A stretch of DNA of 63,993 nt. Origin: CAYYJS01 sp964472315 (GTDB lineage Bacteria; Verrucomicrobiota; Kiritimatiellia; UBA8416). The notes under the pieces are model-generated. The model was not told the DNA's origin and did no database searches. It saw nothing but the letters and a program-made list of their open reading frames with translations. Location: assembly GCA_964472315.1 (NCBI GenBank), contig CAYYJS010000017.1:1-63993 (forward strand), read 5' to 3'. Shown one piece after another: positions 26,927 to 35,205 of the stretch. Numbering within the stretch: position 1 is the stretch's first letter; every line of letters starts with the position of its first letter. The translations under genes and the position numbers were made by a program.

Positions 26927-27283
26927 TCAGAATGGCATCCCGGTATCGGCGTCCAGGACCGGTTCTTCGACACACTCGATCGGAATCTCTTCGTCCGCCG
27001 GCGCGGCGCCCTGCGCGGCGGCGGCGCCGATTTTCCATGCCTGCAGGTTCACGAAGTAGCGGCCGTTGTATTCGTTGCCGCGGATGTCGAACGCGACCGT
27101 GATGCGCTGTCCCTGCGCGAGCTTGTCGACCAGGGCGCAGTTGTCGCGCACGCATTCGAATTTGATGTCCTGCGGATAGCGGTCCTCGCTCGTCACCACG
27201 AACTCGCGTTTCGTGAATCCGCTCGCGAATGTCTGTTGGTCCATGATCGCCTTGACGGTCCCGGTCAGTTCGTATCCAGCCAT
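26927..27283 (-). CDS. DUF3127 family protein
   Basis: A 118-residue protein with the DUF3127 pattern: YELTGTVKAIMDQQTFASGFTKREFVV at the start, then QDIKFECV and a GNEYNGRYFVNLQAWKI segment. The fold is probably OB-like, and members are sometimes compared with single-strand DNA-binding proteins; function is unknown. ATG 27283 is chosen because the family begins this way and AAGG precedes it; ATG 27328 would add 15 residues. A good promoter lies just upstream. It is followed after 46 nt by the PQQ-like propeller, so it may be the first gene of the redox operon or just share its transcript. Confidence 0.75.
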   Translation of the reverse strand: MAGYELTGTVKAIMDQQTFASGFTKREFVVTSEDRYPQDIKFECVRDNCALVDKLAQGQRITVAFDIRGNEYNGRYFVNLQAWKIGAAAAQGAAPADEEIPIECVEEPVLDADTGMPF

Positions 27284-27339
27284 ACCTTGTTCCACCCCGC
27301 GCTTGCTGTTTTTATCCATGTGCAACAATGACTGTTACT

Positions 27340-27368
27340 ACTATAGCGCGGCGACCGCCGAGGAACAA
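27340..27368 (-). promoter_or_regulatory. Candidate sigma-70-type promoter of DUF3127/redox operon
   Basis: Reading the minus strand, TTGTTC (27363-27368) and TATAGT (27340-27345) are separated by 17 nt. The -10 matches 5 of 6 consensus positions. It sits between the stop of the FtsX-type permease and the DUF3127 start, the only sizeable gap in about 17 kb of minus-strand genes, and so may drive the redox operon. Confidence 0.5.
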
Positions 27369-27395
27369 CCCGGAAGTGACGGATACCGAGGGCGC

Positions 27396-30300
27396 CTACT
27401 CGCTGCGCAGGGCGGCCATGAGGTCGCCGCGCGTGGCGACATGCGCGGCCAGGCCGATCCAGGCGATGCCGGCGGCGAGGATGGCGGCGAGGATGACACC
27501 GACGGTGACGACTGGCAGTTCGACGCCGGGGGCGCGCAGATTGGGCCAGACGGCGATCGACGCGGCGGCCAAGCCGATGGCCGTGCCGGCGAGCAGCAGC
27601 ATCCAGTGTTCGGCCATGACCATCCGCTGCACGTCGCGCGGCGCGAACCCGAGGCACAGCAGCGCGGCGAGCTCGCCGCGGCGTTCGACGACGTTGCGCA
27701 TGACCACGATGCCCATGCCGACCGAGCCGAGCAGCAGGCCGAGCCCGCCGAGGACTAGAAACATCGCCAGGTACGTGGACTCGACCGCGTAGAAATCGCG
27801 CAGCCGCTGGAGGGACGTCGTGACATCCATGCCGGCCCGTTCGAAGCACCGGTTCATCGCCGCGCGGGTCGCTTCCGCGCGATCCCGGGGCGCGGCGGCC
27901 AGGAACATGCGGTAGCCGGACTCGGACGGAAAGCGCGCGGCGAAGTCGCGTCGCGCGATGAGGACCGTGCCCTGGAAGACGGACAGGCGCATCGGCAGTC
28001 TGCCCACGAGCTTCACCTTGAACGGCCGGCCGCGTTCGTCGGTGTAGGCGATCGTTTCGCCGCGGTCGGGGTCCGTGCGTTTCTGAAGATTCCACAGGGC
28101 GGTATCGCTGTCGCCGACGAGACCGGGGATGGTGTCGTCGCCGAGATCGAGGTCGAGCAGCGACCAGAGGGCATCGACGGCGTCCTCGTCGGCGAACGCG
28201 CGTTGCGCGATGAGGTCCGCGGGTCGAACCCCGAGCAGGCGGGGGGCGGCGGCCTTGTTGAGGTTGAAACAGCTTGCGTCATCGCCGTCGCGCACCTTGA
28301 TGGACACGAGCGCAATGCCGGTCAGTTCGGGATGGCGCGCCATGCCGAAAAACGCGCGTGTCCGGTCCGCGTCGAGCGGGTCGGGAATGGGGATGGTGGA
28401 TTCGGCGAATAGCGTGAAGCCGCCGGAACCGGACCAGCGTTCGTGGGCGTGGTCGGCGATGTTCTCCTGCATCGACGAAACGGCCACGACCATGAACGTG
28501 CCGCAGGCCAGCAGTCCGACGGCGGCGAGACTGCGCCCGCGTCGCCGGGCGGCGTTGCGCATGCCCATGGCACGGACGGTGAGGCGGCGCGCCACGCGCG
28601 CGCCGAGGCGCCGGACCGCGATGCCGGCCAGGCACATGCCGGCGACCAGGAGCAGGGCGCCCGCGCCGAAGAAGACGTAGGCGATGTGGCGCTCGTGCGT
28701 GATGGTGGCCCACGCGACCAGGGCGACCGCGATGGCCGTACCGAGCGCCGCGCCGATGGGGAGGCGCAGGCCGACGCGTCCCGGCATGCCGCCGTCGTCG
28801 CGCGTCAGATCGCCGTAAAGCAGCTCGCGCGCCGAATGCCGCGTGACATGGCGTACGGCCAGCGCGAGGGGCACGAGCGCGGCAACGATGCCGGCGGCAA
28901 GACCTCCGAGAAGCGTGGCGGGCGTGACATGGAACAGGATGGCGGAGCCGGCGACGGCGTCCTTCCAATACGTGGCGAGGCCGCGGATCAGCGCCCACGT
29001 GTAACCGATGCCGGCGGCGGCGCCGAGGCAGGCGCCGACGCCCGCCACGACCGCGCCTTCCGCCAGAAAGACGGCCGCGACATGGCGGGGATGCCAGCCG
29101 ATGCCGAGCAGGATGCCGGCTTCGCCGCCGCGCCGCTGGATGCCGAAGACAAAGAGCAGACCGGTGAGCATGAGGGCCGCGACGATGAGGAAGAAACTCA
29201 TGCCGAGGAAATACTCGCCGAGGTTGAGGGACTGCTCGACCGCCTGGATGGCCTGGTCCCGTATGGGCAGGAAAAAGAAGCCGAGGGCGGACGGCGACAC
29301 GGCGGACGCGACACGCTGCTCCACCGACGGCGCGGCGGCCCGGTCGATCGGGTAGCGCACGGCGGAGAGGTTGCCGAAACGGTTGCCCCACATGGCCTGG
29401 CCGGCGGCGAGGGTCACGATCGCCTTCGGCGTGGGCCCGTAAGCCTTCCAGTAGGCCTCGTTCGCGGGGTCGCGCAGTTGTTCCTCATCCATCGGCATGC
29501 CGATGTCCCACTCGCGGCAGGTGTCGACGTCGGTCAGACCGGGGAACGCGGGCATCAGGCGCCGTTCGGTCCGGAGCGCATCCATGGCCAGGATGCCGCG
29601 CACGCGGAACGTGCGGGTGGTTTCGGTGAAACCGCCGTCGGCATCGAGTTGATGGTACGTGAGGCGGCAATGGCCACCGACGGTCGTGGCGAGGCGTTCG
29701 GCGGTCCACGCGTTGAGCAGGATTTCGTCATCGCGCATGTCGGCCGGCGCCGGCGACAGGGTGGCGTCGCCGCTGGGCGCGCAGGCATTGACGAACGCAT
29801 AGGGCGTCCGGTTGCTCGGTGCGTCCGCGTCGGCGAGGCTGTTGACGAGGTAGGAGAGGACGCCGACGCCATCCTCGGCCAGGGCGGCGCGTGCCGTGAC
29901 GGGGTCGATGAAGACGCGATCGGATTCCAGTTGCGCGACATGCAGGTCGGGGTGGGGCGTGACGGCGATGCCGGCGTATGCGGGTTTCCATGTGTCGGCC
30001 AGGCGTTGGTCGAGCGTCTTCGCGGCGTCCGGCGAAAGCGGCGACGGCGCGGCCACGAGCAGGAGGTTGGCGCGGCCGTCGAGTTTCACGAGCGTTTGCA
30101 GCCAGGCGCGGTTGACGAAGGCGTTGTACGGTGCGATCTGGTTGGCCTGCAGGCCGAAACGGCCGAGGCCGTCGTCGGGCACGATGGCGGCGACGCGCAG
30201 GGACCCGCGTTGGGAGAGCGCCTCCTTGCGGGAGGCGAGCGGCGCGTCGCGCGGCATCAGTGTGGGCTGCGCGATCCGCAGGCCGAGTTCGTCGCCGACC

Positions 30301-30752
30301 TTGATGCCGAGGGCGTCGGCGAGACGGGTGTTGATGGCGACCTCGCGATCGTCGAGCGTGGGGCCGTCGACCGGCGAGAGATCCCAGAAAGCCTCATCGA
30401 TACCGAGCACCTGCACACGGTTGATCTGGGTTGGCGCCGAGCCATCCGGCGGCTGGACGATCGCGACGCCGTCGAGCAGCAGCGCGGCGGTGGCGGTCGC
30501 GCCGTCGACCGCGAGGCTGTCCGCCCAGGCGGCGGCGAACAGGCGATCGCGCGCGACCATCGCGTGGGTGATGCGTCCCAGGCGCATCAAAGCGAACTGG
30601 CGCAGGCTGTACGTGACCGAATCGCCGGCAAGGAGGGCGCCGACAAGGACGCTGGTGGCCACGGCGGCGCCGAGTGCCACGCTCAGATGGATGCGCCAAT
30701 GGTGCCGCAGCCCGCGCCGGACGAGGCCGAGGGTCGAGAACCCCGCGGTCAT
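27396..30752 (-). CDS. Giant FtsX/MacB-type ABC transporter permease
   Basis: An 1118-residue inner-membrane permease. TM1 (about 20-40) is followed by a large periplasmic domain (about 45-480). A first FtsX-like membrane block follows near 505-700 (FLGMSFFLIVAALMLTGLLF, VFLAEGAVVAGVGACLG). Then come further helices around 740-780, a second periplasmic domain, and a final FtsX block near 985-1110 (AMFLVLGGLGLLLGSVGMGIVV, LAALLCLGFAPRDVQRMV). This duplicated layout is seen in large LolC/E- or MacB-like permeases that transmit ATP hydrolysis mechanically to periplasmic substrates rather than transporting through a channel. It overlaps the LolD-like ATPase by 4 nt. Lipoprotein release or envelope remodelling are plausible; the substrate is unknown. 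Confidence 0.85.
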   Translation of the reverse strand: MTAGFSTLGLVRRGLRHHWRIHLSVALGAAVATSVLVGALLAGDSVTYSLRQFALMRLGRITHAMVARDRLFAAAWADSLAVDGATATAALLLDGVAIVQPPDGSAPTQINRVQVLGIDEAFWDLSPVDGPTLDDREVAINTRLADALGIKVGDELGLRIAQPTLMPRDAPLASRKEALSQRGSLRVAAIVPDDGLGRFGLQANQIAPYNAFVNRAWLQTLVKLDGRANLLLVAAPSPLSPDAAKTLDQRLADTWKPAYAGIAVTPHPDLHVAQLESDRVFIDPVTARAALAEDGVGVLSYLVNSLADADAPSNRTPYAFVNACAPSGDATLSPAPADMRDDEILLNAWTAERLATTVGGHCRLTYHQLDADGGFTETTRTFRVRGILAMDALRTERRLMPAFPGLTDVDTCREWDIGMPMDEEQLRDPANEAYWKAYGPTPKAIVTLAAGQAMWGNRFGNLSAVRYPIDRAAAPSVEQRVASAVSPSALGFFFLPIRDQAIQAVEQSLNLGEYFLGMSFFLIVAALMLTGLLFVFGIQRRGGEAGILLGIGWHPRHVAAVFLAEGAVVAGVGACLGAAAGIGYTWALIRGLATYWKDAVAGSAILFHVTPATLLGGLAAGIVAALVPLALAVRHVTRHSARELLYGDLTRDDGGMPGRVGLRLPIGAALGTAIAVALVAWATITHERHIAYVFFGAGALLLVAGMCLAGIAVRRLGARVARRLTVRAMGMRNAARRRGRSLAAVGLLACGTFMVVAVSSMQENIADHAHERWSGSGGFTLFAESTIPIPDPLDADRTRAFFGMARHPELTGIALVSIKVRDGDDASCFNLNKAAAPRLLGVRPADLIAQRAFADEDAVDALWSLLDLDLGDDTIPGLVGDSDTALWNLQKRTDPDRGETIAYTDERGRPFKVKLVGRLPMRLSVFQGTVLIARRDFAARFPSESGYRMFLAAAPRDRAEATRAAMNRCFERAGMDVTTSLQRLRDFYAVESTYLAMFLVLGGLGLLLGSVGMGIVVMRNVVERRGELAALLCLGFAPRDVQRMVMAEHWMLLLAGTAIGLAAASIAVWPNLRAPGVELPVVTVGVILAAILAAGIAWIGLAAHVATRGDLMAALRSE

Positions 30753-31456
30753 GCGGTCCGTTCCCCGGCGTGGCGCACGAGGCGGCCGTCGCGCAGTTCG
30801 GCGACAGCCTGCATCATGCCGGCCAGCGCTTCGGCGTGGGTTACCATGACGAGCGCGAGCCGGCGTTCGCGGTTGATTTCCACGAGCAGTCGGACGAGCG
30901 ACGCGGCGCCCTCGCGGTCGAGCGAACCGGTGGGCTCGTCGGCAAGGATGAGTTGCGGTTGATTGATGAGGGCGCGTACGACGGCGACACGTTGGCGTTC
31001 GCCGCCGGAAAGCTGGCCCGGAACGTGGTCGAGGCGGTGTGCGAGACCGACGCGGTCGAGCAGGTCGCGGGCGCGCGCGGGCGCGTCGTCGCCGCGTTCC
31101 GTGCGCGCGACCAGGGTGGGCACCAGAACATTCTCGAGGACGGTGCATTGGGGCAGGAGGTGATGGAGCTGGAAGATGAAGCCGACCTGGGCGTTACGGA
31201 CGCGGGCCAGTTCGCGATCGGCAAGTCCGGCGACATCCCGACCGGCGATGCGGACACGTCCGGTGGTGGGGCGATCGAGCGTGCCCATGATGTTGAGCAA
31301 CGTACTCTTGCCGCAACCGGAGGGGCCGACGATGGCCAGCGTCTCGCCGCGCGCGACGGTCAGATCGATACCGTCGAGGACGCGGGTTTGCGCGGCTGCG
31401 CCGCCGCCGTAGGCCTTCGTAACCGCGGTGAGTTCGAGGATGGGTTCTTCGCTCAT
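30749..31456 (-). CDS. LolD/MacB-family ABC transporter ATP-binding protein
   Basis: A 235-residue nucleotide-binding subunit with all motifs intact: Walker A GPSGCGKST (about 42-50), Q-loop FIFQLHHLLPQCTVLENV, signature LSGGERQRVAVVRALI, Walker B LILADEPTGSLD and switch His in MVTHAEAL. The LLPQ(F/C)T-ENV segment is typical of the LolD/MacB/FtsE group that partners FtsX-type permeases. It is coupled by ATGA overlaps to the propeller gene upstream and the permease gene downstream, so the ATPase and permease certainly form one transporter. Confidence 0.93.
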   Translation of the reverse strand: MSEEPILELTAVTKAYGGGAAAQTRVLDGIDLTVARGETLAIVGPSGCGKSTLLNIMGTLDRPTTGRVRIAGRDVAGLADRELARVRNAQVGFIFQLHHLLPQCTVLENVLVPTLVARTERGDDAPARARDLLDRVGLAHRLDHVPGQLSGGERQRVAVVRALINQPQLILADEPTGSLDREGAASLVRLLVEINRERRLALVMVTHAEALAGMMQAVAELRDGRLVRHAGERTA

Positions 31457-32667
31457 GGCGTAGTCCGTTCCGCCGGGGGCGGGGCGCCGAACGCGGCGAC
31501 CGCGCCGTCGTCGGTCCCGACGACGATGCGGCTGTTGACGATGGCTGGGGCGGTGATCGCATCGCTGACGGCGAATTGCCAGCGGCGTTCGCCGCCGGCC
31601 AGATCGAGCAGGTGCAGGGCGCCGTTGACGGCCAGCACGACATGGTTGCCGCTGATGACGGGAGACGTTGGCATGGCGCCTGCGGTATCGAACGACCACT
31701 TGGCCTTGCCCTCGGCGCGGGTGACGGCATAGACGACGCTGTCGCCCGTCATGAAGACGACGAGTTCGTCGGTGACCGCGGGGGTTGTGAAAAGCTCGCC
31801 GCTGCCTTCCGCGTGTGTCCAGCGGATATCCCCCTTCTTCAAGTCGGCGGCGGCGAGCGAACCGCTGCGGTTGCCGGAGTAGGCCACGGCGTCCTTGATC
31901 GCCAACCCGCCCGCCATCTCGCACCCTTCGCCGACGGAGACGCTGGCGGTTTCCTTTCCGGTGGCGCCGGAGAAGACGTGGAACGCGGCGGCGCAACTGC
32001 CGAAGACGATGTTGCCGTCGGCGGCGGCGGGCGACCCGTCGCAGCGCGCGGCAGGATCGGCAACCCAGATTTTCGCGCCGGTTGCGGGATCGATGGCATG
32101 GAGGGTTCCGCTTTCCTGTTCCATGACGACGATGCGGTCGCGCGGGGCGGCATCGACGCGAACCAGGTTGGCCGAGGCCTTGATGGTGCCGCCGATGTCG
32201 TAGGTCCAGCGCCGCTTGCCGTTGGCCGTGGCGAGGGCGTATACGATACCCGACTCGGCGCCGACGACGAGCGTGTCACCGGCCAGGAGCATCGGCGCGG
32301 CGATGTCCTCGGGGCGGGTTGCGCCGTCGGGGCCGGGTGTGCCCGCGATCGGGGTGGACCAGAGGACGGCGCCGTCCATGGACAGGGCCGTGACCGTGGC
32401 GTCGCCGCTGAGGGCGTAGATCCGCGTACCGTCGCTCACCGGGGTGGTGTCGACGCCTTTGCCGACATGGGTTTTCCAGAGGCGCACGGGTTGGGCGGGC
32501 AGGGCATCGGGCGCGTAGCCGGTCAAGTCGTAGGGACCGTGGAATGTCGGCCACGTGCCGGCGTGGACGGCGAGCGTGGCGGCCAGCAGCAGAGTGATGG
32601 CAGATTGAAGAGGGAAGAGGGAAGATGGAAGATGGTGCGCCGTGGGCCTTGCGGGAGATGGTGTCAT
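31453..32667 (-). CDS. Exported PQQ-like beta-propeller protein
   Basis: A 404-residue protein with a signal peptide (hydrophobic core SAITLLLAATLAVHA, cleavage near 36) and a WPTFHGP motif, then repeated propeller blades (VRLWKTHVG, GAVLWSTPI, GKRRWTYDIG, AKIWVAD, GDIRWTHAEG, AKWSFDTAG, ERRWQFAV). It is a paralogue in fold of the propeller at 25411-26880 but probably soluble or periplasmic. The signal-peptide region carries a 7-bp tandem repeat. Overlap of 4 nt with both neighbours ties it to the glycosyltransferase and the LolD-FtsX transporter, where it could be a periplasmic assembly or adaptor component, loosely reminiscent of BamB. No catalytic role is claimed. Confidence 0.8.
   Translation of the reverse strand: MTPSPARPTAHHLPSSLFPLQSAITLLLAATLAVHAGTWPTFHGPYDLTGYAPDALPAQPVRLWKTHVGKGVDTTPVSDGTRIYALSGDATVTALSMDGAVLWSTPIAGTPGPDGATRPEDIAAPMLLAGDTLVVGAESGIVYALATANGKRRWTYDIGGTIKASANLVRVDAAPRDRIVVMEQESGTLHAIDPATGAKIWVADPAARCDGSPAAADGNIVFGSCAAAFHVFSGATGKETASVSVGEGCEMAGGLAIKDAVAYSGNRSGSLAAADLKKGDIRWTHAEGSGELFTTPAVTDELVVFMTGDSVVYAVTRAEGKAKWSFDTAGAMPTSPVISGNHVVLAVNGALHLLDLAGGERRWQFAVSDAITAPAIVNSRIVVGTDDGAVAAFGAPPPAERTTP
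32607..32634. repeat. Heptanucleotide tandem repeat (4 units)
   Basis: GAAGAGG twice, then GAAGATG twice, with no interruption. It lies within the first 20 codons of the exported propeller gene on the minus strand, encoding the HHLPSSLFPL stretch of the signal peptide. Seven is not a multiple of three, so gain or loss of one unit would frameshift the gene. Confidence 0.8.
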
Positions 32668-33959
32668 TGGAATGCCTCCGTGACGGATGTGTAGACATCG
32701 GTGACTTTGCGGGCCATCGTGTCGATCGAGAAATGCCGATGGACGACCTCGCGCGCCTGACGGCCCATGCGGCGGGCCTGATCCGGGTTGCGGAGCATGG
32801 CGGCGAGGGCGTCGGCGAGGGCGTCGGCGGTGTTGGGGCTATAGACGCTGCCGCCGCCGGCGATTTCGATCAACTCCCGGAAGGCGCCTTCGTCGGGCTG
32901 CACAACCGGAACGCCGGCGGCCCAGGCTTCGACGAGGAACGTACCGAATGCTTCGCCGCCGGGCATGGGCACCGAAAGGACCGTGATACCGGCGAGCATC
33001 TCCTGGCGGGCCTCGCGATCCATGTCCGGCAGGATACGCACGGCATCGGCGGCGCCGGCGGCGGCGGCTTTACGCTCCATGGCGGCGACAAAGCGGCGGT
33101 CGCCGCTGGTGATGCCCCCGATCGCGTGGAGCCGCAGATCGGGGAAGGGGCCTTGCCGCAGGGCGAGGACGGCGTCCAGGAGGGTCTCGAAGCCGAGCGA
33201 AGCGGTGATCTTCGACAGATAGCCGATGACCGGCGGATCCATCGGCAGCGGGCTTTCGCGGTAGCCATCGAGCGCGATGCCGACATGGGCGGTGGTGACG
33301 CGCGCGGGATCGAGGCGCAGCCGCGCGATCATGCGGTCGCGGTAGAAATCGCTGACGGCGAGGAAGGCATCCACATCGGCGGCACGCTCGGCCATGGCTT
33401 CCCAGCAACGTTCGACGTAGGGTGGCGAGACGGCGTCCACCCAGGTGTCTTCATCCATCAACGAGCAGACGACCGGTACGTGCAGAGCCTCCTTGAGGCG
33501 CCGGGCGAGACCGATCAGCATGACGGTCGAGATGTGGATGGCATCGGGCTTCTCCAGCGTGGTGATCCAGGCGACGAGGCGCTCCAGTTCCTTGGCCTGG
33601 TTGCCGTCTTCGCCGCGGATCATCGAGAGCGTCATCGCTCCCATGTTGGCGGCGTTGGTGGAGCCTTCCTGGCGGGCGGCCAGTTTAAGCAGCCAGCGCG
33701 AGTCGAGCAGGCGATCGAACCAGCGCGGCGTATGGCGGAAGAGGGGAAACTTCTGTTGGAGGTAGACGTTGATACCGCCGAAAAAGACGGGCACATTGCC
33801 GCTGATGCCGGGATCGTCGGTGAACATCGGCAGGTACATGGGAACCATGACGATATCGTGCCCCAGACGGCGCATCGCCTTGGTCAGGGCGCTGTCGCGC
33901 AGGCAGTTCTCGCAGTAGAAGGTACCGCCCGAGCCGGGCACGATCTTGATCACCTGCAT
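32664..33959 (-). CDS. GT4-family glycosyltransferase
   Basis: A 431-residue GT-B fold glycosyltransferase. The N-terminal half opens with MQVIKIVPGSGGTFYCEN, and the C-terminal half has VIGYLSKITASLGFETLLDA, then PGGEAFGTFLVEAWAAGVPVV and a nearby FRELIE, the GT4 nucleotide-sugar-binding EX7E-like region. The start at 33959 has AAAGGAG 9 nt upstream; the frame from 33995 is longer but unsupported. A candidate promoter lies just upstream, making it the first gene of the GT-propeller-LolD-FtsX operon. Donor and acceptor are unknown. Retaining transfer from a nucleotide sugar in the cytoplasm is expected for the family. Confidence 0.85.
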   Translation of the reverse strand: MQVIKIVPGSGGTFYCENCLRDSALTKAMRRLGHDIVMVPMYLPMFTDDPGISGNVPVFFGGINVYLQQKFPLFRHTPRWFDRLLDSRWLLKLAARQEGSTNAANMGAMTLSMIRGEDGNQAKELERLVAWITTLEKPDAIHISTVMLIGLARRLKEALHVPVVCSLMDEDTWVDAVSPPYVERCWEAMAERAADVDAFLAVSDFYRDRMIARLRLDPARVTTAHVGIALDGYRESPLPMDPPVIGYLSKITASLGFETLLDAVLALRQGPFPDLRLHAIGGITSGDRRFVAAMERKAAAAGAADAVRILPDMDREARQEMLAGITVLSVPMPGGEAFGTFLVEAWAAGVPVVQPDEGAFRELIEIAGGGSVYSPNTADALADALAAMLRNPDQARRMGRQAREVVHRHFSIDTMARKVTDVYTSVTEAFQ

Positions 33960-34002
33960 CGTTGTTCGACTCCTTTGTCGCATGGTTTGCCGCAACGAAG
34001 AC

Positions 34003-34032
34003 AGTATAGTGAGATGCGCGTCGCGGCGTCCA
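34003..34032 (-). promoter_or_regulatory. Candidate sigma-70-type promoter of the GT-propeller-ABC operon
   Basis: On the minus strand TGGACG (34027-34032) precedes TATACT (34003-34008) with an 18-nt spacer, about 44 nt upstream of the glycosyltransferase start. The -10 matches 5 of 6 and the -35 matches 4 of 6 consensus positions. Confidence 0.5.
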
Positions 34033-34079
34033 GAGGCAACTTGCGAAAAAGCGGTGGGCGGCGTCGCGGCATCCGGTGG

Positions 34080-35192
34080 CTACCGCAAGGCGGACACGGG
34101 CGCCTGACGGGTGGGAAAGACCACCGGGATTTCCTGCCTGAGCTTCGCGAGGTAGTCCGCCGTGGCCTTCGTCCGCATGAAAGCCTTCCATGCCTGGTTC
34201 AGTTCCTCGCCCGCGGGCACGCCGCCGGCATGGCGGGCGGCGAGTTTGGCGATATGGTAGCCGTAGGGTGTTTCGACGACGGGGCCGACGGCGCCGACCT
34301 CCTGTTTGAAGATCCGGTCGGCGGCGGCCTCATCCCGCAGCAGGCGGACGAGTTGGTCGCGCGCGAGCGGGCGCTCGAAGTGTCCGCCGTTCTGCCGTGA
34401 CGGACATGCCGAATGTGATTGGGCCGCGGCGGCGAAATCCCCGCCGTCGATCAGTTGCTTGAGAATCGCCTCCGCCTGTGCCTTGCGGGCATCCTTCACG
34501 GCGACCGTATCGGATGCCTGCACACTGAGGAGGATGTGGTTGAAATCGACGCGTTCGGGGCGCGTGAGCCGCTCGCGATACTCGTCGACAAACGCCTTCA
34601 GCTCGGTTTCCGATGGTTCGCCGATCGGCGGGATGGCCTGGCCCATCAGCTTTTCCGCGCGGATCCCCGTGGCCAGTTCGCGACGCAACTGGGCATCCGA
34701 TTCGCGGGATTCCAAGGCACGGCGGCGGGCAGCCTTGGTCATGCGTGCCATGATGCGACGGTGTGCGTCGTTGACCTCCTCGTCGGTCGCGGCGATGCCC
34801 TGCCGGTCGGCTTCCTTGAGCAGGAGCGTTCGGGCGACGAATTGGTCCACGACCTCCGCGAGCGCGCGGTCATGCACGGATGCGGCTTTGGACGCGGGGA
34901 CATTGGTCATGGTCGACAGGTGATAGCGGCTATCGATGAGCGCGTCGGCCATGCCGCGCGTCAGCGCGACATCGCCGACCCGCACGAGCACAGCGTCCGC
35001 GTCATACGCGCCGGACGAGGCGGGCGCGACGGGTGACGCCGCGTTGCCGGCGGCCGGGGGCGGGGGGGGGGCTTCGCGCCTGCATGCGGCCGCGAGCAGG
35101 GCGCAGAGGGCCAGAACGCCCAGTGGCGCGGCGTGATGGGCGCGGCGAGTCAGGTGTCGGGTGCCGGGAGTCGGTGGTCGCATCGCTTGCAT
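34080..35192 (-). CDS. PpiC/SurA-type peptidyl-prolyl isomerase lipoprotein
   Basis: A 370-residue envelope foldase. The N-terminus has a hydrophobic stretch ending LLAAAC, a slightly atypical lipobox, then a Pro-rich linker. A SurA-like N-terminal helical region (VLVRVGDVALTRGMADALI through about 220) precedes a parvulin domain. Parvulin landmarks are DFNHILLSVQA, GGDFAAAAQSHSACPS, NGGHFERPLARDQLV and VETPYGYHIAKLAA. It should catalyse cis-trans proline isomerisation or chaperone outer-membrane proteins in the periplasm. I prefer the ATG at 35192, with GAGG 6 nt upstream, over 35204 (1 nt after recO) or 35183. It is the last gene of a six-gene minus-strand run. Confidence 0.85.
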   Translation of the reverse strand: MQAMRPPTPGTRHLTRRAHHAAPLGVLALCALLAAACRREAPPPPPAAGNAASPVAPASSGAYDADAVLVRVGDVALTRGMADALIDSRYHLSTMTNVPASKAASVHDRALAEVVDQFVARTLLLKEADRQGIAATDEEVNDAHRRIMARMTKAARRRALESRESDAQLRRELATGIRAEKLMGQAIPPIGEPSETELKAFVDEYRERLTRPERVDFNHILLSVQASDTVAVKDARKAQAEAILKQLIDGGDFAAAAQSHSACPSRQNGGHFERPLARDQLVRLLRDEAAADRIFKQEVGAVGPVVETPYGYHIAKLAARHAGGVPAGEELNQAWKAFMRTKATADYLAKLRQEIPVVFPTRQAPVSALR

Positions 35193-35205
35193 GGTCGGCC
35201 TCATT

